This document shows, piece after piece, positions 47,601 to 56,436 of a stretch of 64,000 nt of DNA. Position numbers and translations under genes: made by a program. Under the pieces are notes generated by a model, which was not told the DNA's origin, ran no database searches, and saw only the letters and a program-made list of their open reading frames with translations. The stretch's first letter is position 1; each line of letters begins with the position of its first letter. The stretch spans positions 32,722 through 96,721 of the forward strand of contig DATCMA010000029.1 in NCBI GenBank assembly GCA_036563645.1. Reading direction: 5' to 3'. This DNA is from DATCMA01 sp036563645. GTDB lineage: Bacteria > Actinomycetota > Actinomycetes > Mycobacteriales > Micromonosporaceae.

Positions 47601-49241
47601 TCAGCTTCCCTTGATCTCACCGGCCTCGAACCGGCGCCGCAGGTGGGCCCTGCGGAGTTTGCCGATCCCGGTCTTCGGCACATCGTCCCGGGCGACGGGC
47701 ACGACCCGCGCGACCTCGACGCCGAAGCGCTGCCGGACCAGGGCGCGGACGTCGCGGGCGAGCGCGTCGACCTCGGCCGTCTCGCGCGGGTGCAGGAAGA
47801 CCACGAGCTGTTGCGGCTGCCCAGGCTCGAGCTGCACGGCGGCGGCGACCGTGTACGAGGGCTCCACTCCGGGCAGCTCCTCGACCGCGGCTTCGATTTC
47901 GTGGCCGTGGAAGTCGACGCCGTTGAGCACGATGACGTCGTCAACCCGGCCCGTGACCACGAGCATGCCGTTGTCGATGTAGGCCAGATCGCCGGTGCGG
48001 AACCACCCGTCCGCGGTGAAGGCCGCGCGGGTCTGCTGCGGATTGCCGTAGTACCCCGCGAAGATCGTGTCGCCCGCGGCTTGCAGGCGACCCACCTGCC
48101 CTTGCGGGACGACGCGGTCGTGCTCGTCCACGACGCGCACCCGCACTCCGGGGTGCGGGCGCCCGACCGGGACGTAGCGGTCGTGGTCGCTGGCGTGCTC
48201 CGGGGAGAAGACGCAGTCGACGACGCCCGCGGTCGTCTCGGACATGCCCCAGCCGGGGTACATCGCGGTGGACGGAAGGCCGTACTGGCCGAGCAGGCGC
48301 AGGAAGGTGCGCGCGACCCGCGGTTTGATCGGCTCGCCGCCGTTCATGATGTAGCGGAGCGAGCGCAGGTCCCAGTCCCGTCCCGCGATCTCGTCGGCGC
48401 GGTCGTTGACCAGGCCGAACGCGAAGTTGGGCGCCCAGGTCACCTCGCTGCGGTGGCGGGACATGGCCTCCGGCCAGCGCAGGATGTCGGCGAGGATCCA
48501 CGGCATCCGGGCGTGGACCTGGTGGCACCCGAGGATGACGTCCCGTGCGTGGAACATGACCAGACCACCGACGTGGTCGAGGGGCATCCAGTTGAAGGTG
48601 CGGGTCTCCGCGGTGAGGTTGTTGACCGCCGCGGTGGCGAGGCTGCGGCTGAGGATGTTGCGGTGCAGCAGGGTGACGGCCTTGGGCAGGCCGGTGCTGC
48701 CCGAGGTGAGCAGGAGGACGGCGATGTCGTCGGGACTCGCCTCGTAGAGGTCCTCAGCGGGCGGGTGGCTGTGGAGCTGGTCGACGCGTCCCAACCACCG
48801 CGGACGCCACGGGGTTCGCGCGCCGCCGGGGTCGCTCCCGGTGAGCACCCAGGGGCGGTCGAGCATGGTCCAGACGTCGATGAGGAGCTGTTGGGCGTCG
48901 ATGCGCTGGGCCGAGGAGGTTCCCGCGCTCACGGGTACGGGGATGAAGCCACCGAGGACGCAGGCCCAGAAGCCGGTGAGCAGCTCTGGGTCTCGGTCGA
49001 CGTGAAGCAGGACGAGGTCGCCCACGGCGACACCACGCGCGCGAAGGGCAGTGAGGAGCTTTTGGGAATTGAGAAATAGTTCGGCGTAAGTCAGGCGTTC
49101 TTCGTCACCTTTATCGTCGATAAAGGTTATTCCTCCGGTTCCAGCCCGCGCGGCGGAGACGAGTGCCGAGCCGAGGTTTTTATGCGTCAAAATCGGCCCG
49201 GGTCCGCCGTCGAGAAATGCTGCATTCATCATCTCGCCCAT
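47601..49241 (-). CDS. Stand-alone AMP-dependent acyl/aryl ligase (ANL superfamily)
   Basis: A 546-residue adenylate-forming enzyme that activates a carboxylic acid. Core motifs are LLLTSGSTGLPKAVTLLH (A3), NWMPLDHVGGLVMFH, YPGWGMSETTAG (A5), WFRTGDLAYIDNGML (A7), GRVDDVIVLNGVDFHGHEIE (A8) and PKTGIGKLRR with the catalytic Lys (A10). The style is that of ligases that load NRPS/PKS carriers (FAAL/CAL-like), but no carrier protein gene is in the window, so CoA, an amine or another acceptor must be considered. ANL enzymes can also do atypical chemistry such as diazotisation (CreM). It is transcribed toward the hydroxylase operon and away from the next one, from an AT-rich spacer. Confidence 0.87.
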   Translation of the reverse strand: MGEMMNAAFLDGGPGPILTHKNLGSALVSAARAGTGGITFIDDKGDEERLTYAELFLNSQKLLTALRARGVAVGDLVLLHVDRDPELLTGFWACVLGGFIPVPVSAGTSSAQRIDAQQLLIDVWTMLDRPWVLTGSDPGGARTPWRPRWLGRVDQLHSHPPAEDLYEASPDDIAVLLLTSGSTGLPKAVTLLHRNILSRSLATAAVNNLTAETRTFNWMPLDHVGGLVMFHARDVILGCHQVHARMPWILADILRWPEAMSRHRSEVTWAPNFAFGLVNDRADEIAGRDWDLRSLRYIMNGGEPIKPRVARTFLRLLGQYGLPSTAMYPGWGMSETTAGVVDCVFSPEHASDHDRYVPVGRPHPGVRVRVVDEHDRVVPQGQVGRLQAAGDTIFAGYYGNPQQTRAAFTADGWFRTGDLAYIDNGMLVVTGRVDDVIVLNGVDFHGHEIEAAVEELPGVEPSYTVAAAVQLEPGQPQQLVVFLHPRETAEVDALARDVRALVRQRFGVEVARVVPVARDDVPKTGIGKLRRAHLRRRFEAGEIKGS

Positions 49242-49487
49242 GTTTGTCGCACCTTTCTCTGATTGGAATCCGTCAAAACAAGATGTGCTCTGAACTGGGC
49301 AAACGCTGGATCTAACGCCGATTTGACGTGGTTGGGATTCAAAGAATAGACGCGCGTGAGATGGGTGGACAAAGTGAATGTGATGACGGTCACAACGAAG
49401 TTGGAAAGTGAGGCATGCTCTGTTATCAATGTGATTTCAAGCGAGTGAAATTGGCTGTAAAGATTTGATCAATGGCGGGGGAGGGAA
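49242..49487. promoter_or_regulatory. AT-rich divergent promoter region inside the accessory cluster
   Basis: Spacer between the divergent ligase gene and the FAD-binding protein gene, clearly AT-richer than flanking genes. It is the likely control point for both halves of the pathway and a candidate binding region for the AraC regulator encoded at 55299-56306. No perfect inverted repeat stands out. A GGGGAGGG site at 49478-49485 serves the downstream ATG. Confidence 0.45.
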
Positions 49488-49493
49488 TTGACC

Positions 49494-51008
49494 ATGGAAA
49501 TTGGCGTCGTGGGCGGTGGTGCGTCCGCGGTCTGCTTTATCGACGCGCTGACCCGGACCGACCTCCGCGACGGCGGCCTCACCGTCTACGAACCATCGCC
49601 GTACCTGTGGCGGGGCCGGCCGTTCCAGCCTGACCTGGAGTCCGTCCGCGTCAACGCGCCGCCGATCGAGATGTCCGTCCGGGCGGACGAGCCGGACCAC
49701 TTCGAGCGGTGGCTCGGCGCGCAACCCAAGGTCGTCGACCCTGACCCGTTCAACGGCGCGCTCTTCCCCACCCGGGCCCAGTACGGCGAGTACTTGGTGG
49801 AGAGCGCCGAGGCGGCCATCGCCGAGCTGCGCCGGCGCGGCTGGCGCGTGGAGATCGTGCGGTCGCCGGTGACCGCGGTCCGGCCGGCCCGCGACCGTCT
49901 CGCGCTGCGGACCGCCCACGGCCGATGCCACGTCGTCGACTACGGCGTCCTCTGCATCGGCGGTGGCCGCCCGCAGGACGCCTACCGCCTCGCGGGGACG
50001 CGAGGGTTCGTCGCCGATCCGTATCCGCTGCGCCTCACCCTGGCGGGGATCGACCCGGCCGCGCCCGTGGCGGTGATCGGCTGTGGCCTGACCGCGGTGG
50101 ACGTCGTCCTCGGCCTGATCTGGCAGGGGCACACCGGTCCCATCCGCATGGTCTCCCGCAGCGGGGTGCTGCCCGGCGTCCGGCAGCGGCCGATCACGTA
50201 CGAGCTGCGGCACTTCACGCCCGACGTGCTGCGGCGGTGGGCGGCTACCCGCGACCGGGTGTCGTTGGCCGAGCTGGTGTCGCTCATGCGGCGCGAACTC
50301 GCCGAGGCGGGGCCTGCCGCCGAGGCCGAGGTCCGTCGCGAACTGGCCGCCGTTGCCACCGAACCTCCCCTCGAGCGCCTGCGCCGACACCTGTCCGAAG
50401 TGAACTCATCGGCGATCGGCATGCGCATCCTGCAGCGGGCCGTGCCAGACACCGGGCCGGACGTGTGGCCGCTGCTCTCCCACCAGGAGCAGGAGCACAT
50501 CCTCCGCCACCACTACCGGACGCTGATGAGCCTGTGCTGCCCGATGCCGCCGGAGAGCGCCGCGACGCTGGTCACGCTGATGGAGAGTGGACAGCTCACC
50601 GTCCACTCCGGATTGACTAGCGTCACCCCTCGCCCACGCGGCGGCTTCGACGTCACCGTCGGCGACACGACCTTCGCCGCTACGTACGTCGTCAACGCGG
50701 CCAGCGCCGAGGCGCATCGGATCCCGCCGATGGCGCAGTCGCTGGTGCGCTGCTTGGAGAGCGAGGGCATCGCGGCCCGCCACCCCCGTGGCGGTCTGCG
50801 CCTGGAACGCGCCACCAGCCGGCTCGTCCCGCCCCACGGCCGCGCCCACTTCCAGCTCTTCGGCATCGGTGACATCGCCGCCGGCGAGCTGTTCTTCACC
50901 TTCGGTGTGCCCTCTCTCGTCGACCGCGCGGTGGACGTCGCCACCGCGATCGCCGACGTCGAGCTTCGCGGCGCCACCCGCCGGCTTGTCGCCGCTGGCG
51001 TCGCCTGA
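49494..51008 (+). CDS. FAD/NAD(P)-binding oxidoreductase-like protein (NAD_binding_9/HybE type)
   Basis: A 504-residue flavoprotein candidate. The N-terminal dinucleotide site is IGVVGGGASAVCFIDAL with Glu in TVYEPS at the end of strand 2; NAPPIEMSVRADEPDHFERWL is the family hallmark after it. A second Rossmann site is VAVIGCGLTAVDVVLGLIW (near residue 190). The C-terminus has FQLFGIGDIAAGELFFTFG. Related proteins are found as orphan flavoproteins in secondary-metabolite and transport loci; the reaction is unknown. ATG 49494 is chosen over the TTG at 49488 because GGAGG lies nine bases upstream of the ATG. It heads a five-gene operon. Confidence 0.83.
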   Translation: MEIGVVGGGASAVCFIDALTRTDLRDGGLTVYEPSPYLWRGRPFQPDLESVRVNAPPIEMSVRADEPDHFERWLGAQPKVVDPDPFNGALFPTRAQYGEYLVESAEAAIAELRRRGWRVEIVRSPVTAVRPARDRLALRTAHGRCHVVDYGVLCIGGGRPQDAYRLAGTRGFVADPYPLRLTLAGIDPAAPVAVIGCGLTAVDVVLGLIWQGHTGPIRMVSRSGVLPGVRQRPITYELRHFTPDVLRRWAATRDRVSLAELVSLMRRELAEAGPAAEAEVRRELAAVATEPPLERLRRHLSEVNSSAIGMRILQRAVPDTGPDVWPLLSHQEQEHILRHHYRTLMSLCCPMPPESAATLVTLMESGQLTVHSGLTSVTPRPRGGFDVTVGDTTFAATYVVNAASAEAHRIPPMAQSLVRCLESEGIAARHPRGGLRLERATSRLVPPHGRAHFQLFGIGDIAAGELFFTFGVPSLVDRAVDVATAIADVELRGATRRLVAAGVA

Positions 51009-51075
51009 GACCCGCGGCGCGTCGCCGCCGCACCCATCCGACCAATCCCAGCGACGAGTTTCCCGTGGAGGAGCC

Positions 51076-51900
51076 ATGACCATCACCGAGCAGACCCCGG
51101 TCCGCGCCAACCGTCCCAGCTACCTGGCGGACACCGCCACCGGCCTGCCCATCCCCGGCGAGCCGACCTTCGCGTCCGTGGAGGAGGAGCGCCGGCACCG
51201 CAAGCAGCGCCTCGCCGCGGCTCTGCGCATCTTCGGGAAGTTCGGATTCGGCGAGGGGATCTCCGGCCACATCTCGGTCCGCGACCCGGAGGACCCGGAG
51301 CTCTTCTGGGTCAACCCGTTCGGGGTGTCGTTCAACCGAGTCAAGGTGCGCGACCTCATCTGCGTCGACAAGGACGGCCGGGTGGTCGCCGGGAATTACC
51401 CGGTCAACCCCAGCGCGTTCGCCATCCACTCGCAGATCCACCAGCTGCGCCCGGACGCCGTCGCCGCCGCGCACGGACACACGGTGTACGCCCGCGCCCT
51501 CGGCGCGCTGGGCCGTCTGCTGGAGCCGGTGGACCAGGAGTCGGCGGCGTTCTACGAGAACCAGGTGCTGTTCGACCGCTACGACGGGCCGTCGGTGGCG
51601 ATCGAGCAAGGGCGAGCGATCGCCGAGGCGCTCGGCGACAAGCGCGCCATCCTGTTGCGTCACCACGGGCTGCTGACGGTCGGCGGCTCGGTCGACGAGG
51701 CGGTGCACTGGTTCGTGACCTACGAGAACTGCGCCCAGGTGCAGCTCATCGCCTCGGCCGCCGGCCAGATGGGGACGTTCACGCGGGAGCAGGCCGAGGC
51801 GGCGCGCGCCGGCTTCGGCGATCCCCAGCTCGGGTGGTTCAGCTTCCAGCTGCTGTGGGACGAGATCACCCACGAGCAGCCCGACCTGCTCGAGGAGTGA
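51076..51900 (+). CDS. Class II aldolase/adducin-fold protein, candidate CloR/NovR-type oxygenase
   Basis: A 274-residue protein of the class II aldolase fold. Metal ligands are visible: AAHGHTVYARALGALG (two His near 133-135) and LLRHHGLLTVGGSVDEAV (His near 197), with EGISGHISVRDPE early. Ordinary members cleave sugar phosphates, but CloR/NovR of aminocoumarin clusters are of this fold and nearly the same length (277 for CloR) and shorten a 4-hydroxyphenylpyruvate to a 4-hydroxybenzoate. Here it lies in one operon with class II DAHP synthase and prephenate dehydrogenase, the enzymes that would supply 4-hydroxyphenylpyruvate, so this role is a reasonable inference. No prenyltransferase is present. 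ATG 51076 follows GTGGAGGAG. Confidence 0.8.
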   Translation: MTITEQTPVRANRPSYLADTATGLPIPGEPTFASVEEERRHRKQRLAAALRIFGKFGFGEGISGHISVRDPEDPELFWVNPFGVSFNRVKVRDLICVDKDGRVVAGNYPVNPSAFAIHSQIHQLRPDAVAAAHGHTVYARALGALGRLLEPVDQESAAFYENQVLFDRYDGPSVAIEQGRAIAEALGDKRAILLRHHGLLTVGGSVDEAVHWFVTYENCAQVQLIASAAGQMGTFTREQAEAARAGFGDPQLGWFSFQLLWDEITHEQPDLLEE

Positions 51901-51939
51901 TGACCGCCGTCCAGAACCCCTCACTGTGGAGAGTTACCG

Positions 51940-53337
51940 ATGACGATATCCCCGTCCGTCCTACCGTCCGTCTCCGAGGCTCCGCCGACCGCCGTGCCGG
52001 AACCCGTGCGGGTCGGCTCAGACGACCTCGGCTTGGATGAGTGGCGCCGACTGCCCCGTGCCCAGCAGCCGCCGTGGCCCGATCCGGCCGCAGTCGACGC
52101 CGTGGCGGACCTACTCCGTGACGTGCCGCCGATCGTCGCGCCGAACGAGGTCGACGACCTGCTGCGCCAGCTCGCGGTCGTCGCGGAAGGAGGCGCGTTC
52201 CTGCTGCAAGGCGGCGACTGTGCCGAGACCTTCGCCACCAACACGGAGGAGCACCTCCAGGCCAATCTGCGCGTCCTCCTCCAGATGGCGGCGGTGCTCA
52301 CGTACGGCGCGAGCCTCCCGGTGGTAAAGATCGCTCGGGTCGCCGGCCAATACACCAAGCCCCGTTCGCAGGACGTCGACTCGTCGGGATTGCCGGTCTA
52401 CCGCGGCGACATGATCAACTCTCTGGAGCCGACGCGCGAGGCGCGGCGGCCGGATCCCGAGCGCATCATCCGCGCGTACGCCAACGCCTCCAGCGCGATG
52501 AATATGTTGCGCGCCTACCTCAGCGGAGGCTTCGGTGACCTGCAGCGGGTGCACGACTGGAACCGGGACTTCGTGCGCAACTCCCCGGCCGGCCAGCGCT
52601 ACGAGGCGCTCGCCAGGGAGATCGACCGGGCGATCGCGTTCATCAAGGCGTGCGGGATCACCGACGCGGAGGAGCTGCGTGCGACCACGGTGAGCTGCTC
52701 TCACGAGGCCCTGACCCTGGAGTACGAGCGCGCGTTGACGCGGGTCGTCAACGGTCGTGCCTACTGCCTGTCGGCGCACTTCCTGTGGATCGGGGAACGG
52801 ACGCGGCAGGTCGACGGCGCTCACGTCGACTTCCTCTCGCGGGTGGCGAACCCGATCGGGGTCAAGCTGGGGCCGACGGCCACCCCGGAGGACGCCCTGG
52901 CGCTGTGCGAGCGGCTCAACCCCGACAACATTCCGGGCCGCCTCACCCTGGTCAGCCGGATGGGCAGCCAGCGAGTCCGGGACGTGCTGCCGCCGATCGT
53001 GGAGAAGGTGACCGCGGCGGGCATGAAGGTCATTTGGCAATGCGACCCCATGCACGGCAACACCCACCGGGCCAGCAACGGGTACAAGACGCGGCACTTC
53101 GACCGCATCGTCGACGAGGTGCTCGGCTACTTCGAGGTGCACCGCGCGCTGGGCACCCACCCCGGTGGCATCCACGTCGAGATGACCGGTGAGGACGTCA
53201 CCGAATGCCTCGGCGGGCCGCAGGCCATCGAGGACCTGCACCTCCCGCAGCGGTACGAGACCGCGTGCGATCCGCGGCTGAACCCGCAGCAGTCCCTGGA
53301 GTTGGCGTTCCTCGTCGCTGAGGCGCTGCGGCGCTGA
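51940..53337 (+). CDS. Class II DAHP synthase
   Basis: First enzyme of the shikimate pathway, joining PEP and erythrose 4-phosphate. The 465-residue protein belongs to the plant/AroH type II group: FLLQGGDCAETFA (metal Cys), ARVAGQYTKPRSQD, GFGDLQRVHDWN, HFLWIGERTRQVDGAHV, GVKLGPTATPED, LVSRMGSQRVRDVLPP, VIWQCDPMHGNT (metal His) and GIHVEMTGEDVTECLGG (metal Glu). Genes of this type placed inside secondary-metabolite clusters (as with PhzC) raise aromatic precursor supply. It sits in the operon between the aldolase-fold gene and the methyltransferase. Confidence 0.95.
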   Translation: MTISPSVLPSVSEAPPTAVPEPVRVGSDDLGLDEWRRLPRAQQPPWPDPAAVDAVADLLRDVPPIVAPNEVDDLLRQLAVVAEGGAFLLQGGDCAETFATNTEEHLQANLRVLLQMAAVLTYGASLPVVKIARVAGQYTKPRSQDVDSSGLPVYRGDMINSLEPTREARRPDPERIIRAYANASSAMNMLRAYLSGGFGDLQRVHDWNRDFVRNSPAGQRYEALAREIDRAIAFIKACGITDAEELRATTVSCSHEALTLEYERALTRVVNGRAYCLSAHFLWIGERTRQVDGAHVDFLSRVANPIGVKLGPTATPEDALALCERLNPDNIPGRLTLVSRMGSQRVRDVLPPIVEKVTAAGMKVIWQCDPMHGNTHRASNGYKTRHFDRIVDEVLGYFEVHRALGTHPGGIHVEMTGEDVTECLGGPQAIEDLHLPQRYETACDPRLNPQQSLELAFLVAEALRR

Positions 53338-53374
53338 CGGTGCCTCAGCGATTCCCCTGTGGAGTGAGGCTGCC

Positions 53375-54112
53375 ATGAGCAATTTCGAATTCCCCGGCGC
53401 CTGCTACGAGGTGATGCGCCGGGACATGCGTGACGCCGCGGCGGAGGCCGCTTTCCTCGCGTCGTACCTGCCTCCGGGTGGGCGGCTCCTCGACCTGGCC
53501 TGCGGCACGGGCACCGTATTGCGCGCCCTGGCCGCCCAGGGCTACGGCGGCACGGGCGTGGACTGGAGTACCCAGTTCATCGCCTACGCGAAGAACGCCG
53601 GCGACCCTGGCGTCGAGTACGTGTGCGAGGACATCGTCCACTTCGACACCGCCGAGCGGTACGACGTCGTCGCCTGTTTGTTCGGCTCGCTCAATCTGGT
53701 GCCGTACGCGCAGCTTCCTGGGCTGTTGCGACGGATCGCCGGATGGCTGCGGCCGAACGGCTACCTCGTGCTCGACGTCGCCCACCTCTTGAATTTCATC
53801 GATGCCTATCAGCCGGTCGTGGTGACCCACCACCGGGGCGACGGAATGTTGATCACCCGGATCGCTCGGCAGATCGTGCGGCCCCATGACGGCACCTGGG
53901 TCAACGACGAGACCCTCGTGGTGCGGGAGGCGGATGGGACGGTCCGGATGTACGAGAACACGTTCGCCCAGTCCGTCCTGACCGCGCCGGAGGTGCGGGT
54001 GCTGCTCGAGTCCGCGGGATTCACGATCGCCGAGGAGTTCGGCGGGTTCAGCAAGGCGCCTCCGTCGCCGCTGGGACGAGGACCCCTCGTCACGGTCGCC
54101 CGGGTCGGCTGA
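53375..54112 (+). CDS. SAM-dependent methyltransferase (class I)
   Basis: A 245-residue class I methyltransferase. The SAM site is LLDLACGTGTVLRALAAQG, followed by TGVDWSTQFIAYAK (acidic end of strand 2), VCEDIVHFDTAERYDVVACL (motif II region; strand 4) and GYLVLDVAHLLNFI. The N-terminus MSNFEFPGACYEVM is short, as in small-molecule methyltransferases. In this operon it may methylate a phenolic or amino group of the aromatic product, but the target atom cannot be told. It starts 37 bases after the DAHP synthase stop. Confidence 0.87.
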   Translation: MSNFEFPGACYEVMRRDMRDAAAEAAFLASYLPPGGRLLDLACGTGTVLRALAAQGYGGTGVDWSTQFIAYAKNAGDPGVEYVCEDIVHFDTAERYDVVACLFGSLNLVPYAQLPGLLRRIAGWLRPNGYLVLDVAHLLNFIDAYQPVVVTHHRGDGMLITRIARQIVRPHDGTWVNDETLVVREADGTVRMYENTFAQSVLTAPEVRVLLESAGFTIAEEFGGFSKAPPSPLGRGPLVTVARVG

Positions 54113-54187
54113 CCGGACCGTCGGACCAGGACGTGCGTGGGAGGGCGATCCCTCCCGCGCACGTCGCGTCACTGGGAAAGGACAGTC

Positions 54188-55117
54188 ATGCGCGATTCCG
54201 TCGCGCCGTCGGTGCGTCCCACCTCCCTGGTGGTGGTCGGCACCGGGCTCATCGGCACCTCTGTGGCCCTGGCGGCTCGCCGCCGCGGTGTGCCGGTCAC
54301 CCTGCTGGATACCGACCCGACCGCGGTCGCCGTCGCCGTCGCGCGGGGCGCGGGCCGTCCCGTGAATCCGGACGATCCTCCCGCCGACCTCGCGGTCGTC
54401 GCGGTACCGCCGGACGCCTTGCCGGAGGCGTTGCGCCGCGCCCAGGAGCGCGGGCTCGCGCGGGCGTACACCGACGTCACCAGCGTCAAAGCGTCGATTG
54501 TGGACGCCGTTCGGTCCGTGGCTGATCCGACCACGGTCGTCCTGGGGCATCCGATGGCCGGCCGGGAGCGGTCGGGGCCCGCCGCCGCCTCGGCCGAGTT
54601 GTTCGCGGGGCGGACGTGGGCGCTGTGCCCATTGGACGACACGCGTCCCGAAGCGCTCGCCGTCGTCCGGGGTTTGGTGGAGCTGTGTGGTGCGCGGCCC
54701 GTGCTGCTCAGTCCGGTGGCGCACGATCGGGCGGTGGCGCTGGTCTCGCACGTCCCGCGCTTAGTGGCCGGGGCGATGGCGGCCGCGCTCGCCCGGGCGT
54801 CCGTCGCTGACCTCCAGCTCGCCGGGCCGGGGGTGCGCGACGTGACGCGTATCGCGGCGGCCGACGTGGGGTTGTGGAGTCAAATCCTGGCGCATAACGC
54901 CGCCGAGGTCGCCGCGGTGGCTGCCGCCGTCGCCGAGGACCTGCGGCAGGTGGCCATGGCGTTGGCGGCCGATCCACCCGACCTCGCCACCGTCAGCGCG
55001 TTGTTGCGGGCGGGCCAAGAAGGGCGGGCGGCGCTCGATAGGGCGCAGAACGGCGGATGCGAGGTTGGCGAGCTCGTCGCGATAGGCGAGGGCGGGGAAA
55101 ACCGCGTCAGAAATTGA
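54188..55117 (+). CDS. Prephenate dehydrogenase (TyrA family)
   Basis: Oxidatively decarboxylates prephenate to 4-hydroxyphenylpyruvate with NAD(P). The 309-residue protein shows LVVVGTGLIGTSVALAARR (Rossmann loop), VPVTLLDTD, YTDVTSVKASIVDAV, VLGHPMAGRERSG (active-site His) and VSHVPRLVAGAMAAAL. The usual LPH after SH reads VPR here, a mild deviation. No chorismate mutase or ACT domain is attached, like NovF/CloF-type cluster enzymes, so feedback control by tyrosine may be absent. ATG 54188 is preferred to an upstream in-frame start at 54137. It is the last gene of the operon and is followed by a hairpin. Confidence 0.92.
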   Translation: MRDSVAPSVRPTSLVVVGTGLIGTSVALAARRRGVPVTLLDTDPTAVAVAVARGAGRPVNPDDPPADLAVVAVPPDALPEALRRAQERGLARAYTDVTSVKASIVDAVRSVADPTTVVLGHPMAGRERSGPAAASAELFAGRTWALCPLDDTRPEALAVVRGLVELCGARPVLLSPVAHDRAVALVSHVPRLVAGAMAAALARASVADLQLAGPGVRDVTRIAAADVGLWSQILAHNAAEVAAVAAAVAEDLRQVAMALAADPPDLATVSALLRAGQEGRAALDRAQNGGCEVGELVAIGEGGENRVRN

Positions 55118-55151
55118 CAAGCGATTAACTTGATTCAGTCCAATAAATATT

Positions 55152-55189
55152 CCTGGAGGGCTGATCCCCTCAATGATCAGCCCTCCAGG
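55152..55189. terminator. Bidirectional hairpin terminator after tyrA
   Basis: A 15-bp perfect stem (CCTGGAGGGCTGATC at 55152-55166, complement at 55175-55189) with an 8-base loop, between the convergent prephenate dehydrogenase and AraC genes. Flanking DNA is AT-rich. Confidence 0.88.
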
Positions 55190-55298
55190 TTGATGCGTGG
55201 AGTCACAATACGCAGCCGATCACTAACAAATTGCGACGTGTCGTGAGATTCGATCTCGATTCGCGATAACGCGGGGTGACCGCGCGAAAACCGGATTG

Positions 55299-56306
55299 TC
55301 ATGCAATGAGCGCGCGTGTCGCGGGATTCGCGTCGCCATCAACAGAGAGGATGGGTGGCACGTGTTCGAGACGTCGGTACTCCTGCGGCGATACACCGAA
55401 CCGCTCCCGGAATAGATGACTGAAGTGGGACGCGGTGGAAAGCCCCCAGCGTTCGCCAATCGACGACACCGGCAGGTGCGCGAGTCGGGGATCGCGCAGG
55501 TCGGCTGCGCACCGTTTCAGTCGTTCGTCGCGAATGTAACTGGCGGGACTCATTCCCTGCTCGCGGAAGAGCTTCTGCAGGTACCGCACGGAGATGTGGT
55601 GGCGCTTGGCCAGCAGCCGCGGGGTGAGCTCCGCGTTCGCCAGGTGCTCCCGGATGTACGCCTGTACGCGCAGCAGCAGGGCGTGGCGGCCCGCGGCGGG
55701 ATCGGCGGGGTTGCGCCGCAATTCTTCGCTGAAGAGGGTGGCGACCAGGCTGGTCAAGGAGCATCCGAGCTGTTGCGCGGTGGCCGCGTCGAACTCGTGC
55801 ATGTGCGCGGCGAGGCCGAAGAGGAGGGGAGAGACCAGCGCGGCGACCCCGCGTGCGCCGGTCCAGACTCGGGCGGTGAGTCGAACGGTCACCGGCGGTG
55901 TCACCCCGATGAGGTTGTGCGGGATCTTGAGAACCATCATGCGGAACCGCGTGGCCATGGATAGTCGAAACGGTCGCGCGCTGTCGAAGGCGACGATGTC
56001 GCCGGCGCGCGCGAGACCGACGCGATTGTCCTGCGTGACCTCGGCCTGGCCCGCGAGAACCCCGCAGAAGTAGACAAATTCCTCATCGCTTGATCCGGCG
56101 CGGCGGTGGGGACGGATTACCGTGTGGGGGTCGGCGGTGATCAATGAGGCCTGCACATTGCCAAGTCGGCCGATCTTCATCTCACCACGAAATTCGTTTT
56201 TCTCCAACCTGGTGACGTGCAATCTGCCGCACCGGAACCGCACGATTTCCCGCCATTCGGCGAAGCTGCGCCCACGCGGCATAACGGACTCTCGTTCGGC
56301 ACCCAT
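55299..56306 (-). CDS. AraC-family transcriptional regulator
   Basis: A 335-residue activator-type regulator. An N-terminal cupin-like sensor (AraC-binding-like, residues about 10-180, with EFVYFCGVLAGQAEV and ARAGDIVAFDSARPF) is followed by the double helix-turn-helix: LTPRLLAKRHHISVRYLQKLF and, near the end, SIGERWGLSTASHFSHLFRE then RFGVSPQEYRRLE. Located inside the accessory region, it is the probable pathway-specific regulator; binding sites may lie in the AT-rich spacers at 49242-49487 or around 45030-45374. ATG 56306 with GGGGGAA is preferred; a GTG at 56321 is the alternative. Confidence 0.9.
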   Translation of the reverse strand: MGAERESVMPRGRSFAEWREIVRFRCGRLHVTRLEKNEFRGEMKIGRLGNVQASLITADPHTVIRPHRRAGSSDEEFVYFCGVLAGQAEVTQDNRVGLARAGDIVAFDSARPFRLSMATRFRMMVLKIPHNLIGVTPPVTVRLTARVWTGARGVAALVSPLLFGLAAHMHEFDAATAQQLGCSLTSLVATLFSEELRRNPADPAAGRHALLLRVQAYIREHLANAELTPRLLAKRHHISVRYLQKLFREQGMSPASYIRDERLKRCAADLRDPRLAHLPVSSIGERWGLSTASHFSHLFRERFGVSPQEYRRLEHVPPILSVDGDANPATRALIA

Positions 56307-56436
56307 CTGTTCCCCCGACACCAGATCCTTGGATAACAGGTGGCGACGCCCTTGTCTACCTATCGCGAAGAATAATGTCGGTAGTCAATGTCGTCGAGGT
56401 GCAAGATCGTCCGTAGTCGCGTGGGCGTTACGACCT

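Noticed and set aside
45375..56306. Phenazine, pyrrolobenzodiazepine or aminocoumarin cluster
   Set aside because: DAHP synthase and two-component hydroxylases occur in these, but phzE/anthranilate synthase, kynurenine genes, NRPS modules and an aromatic prenyltransferase are all missing.
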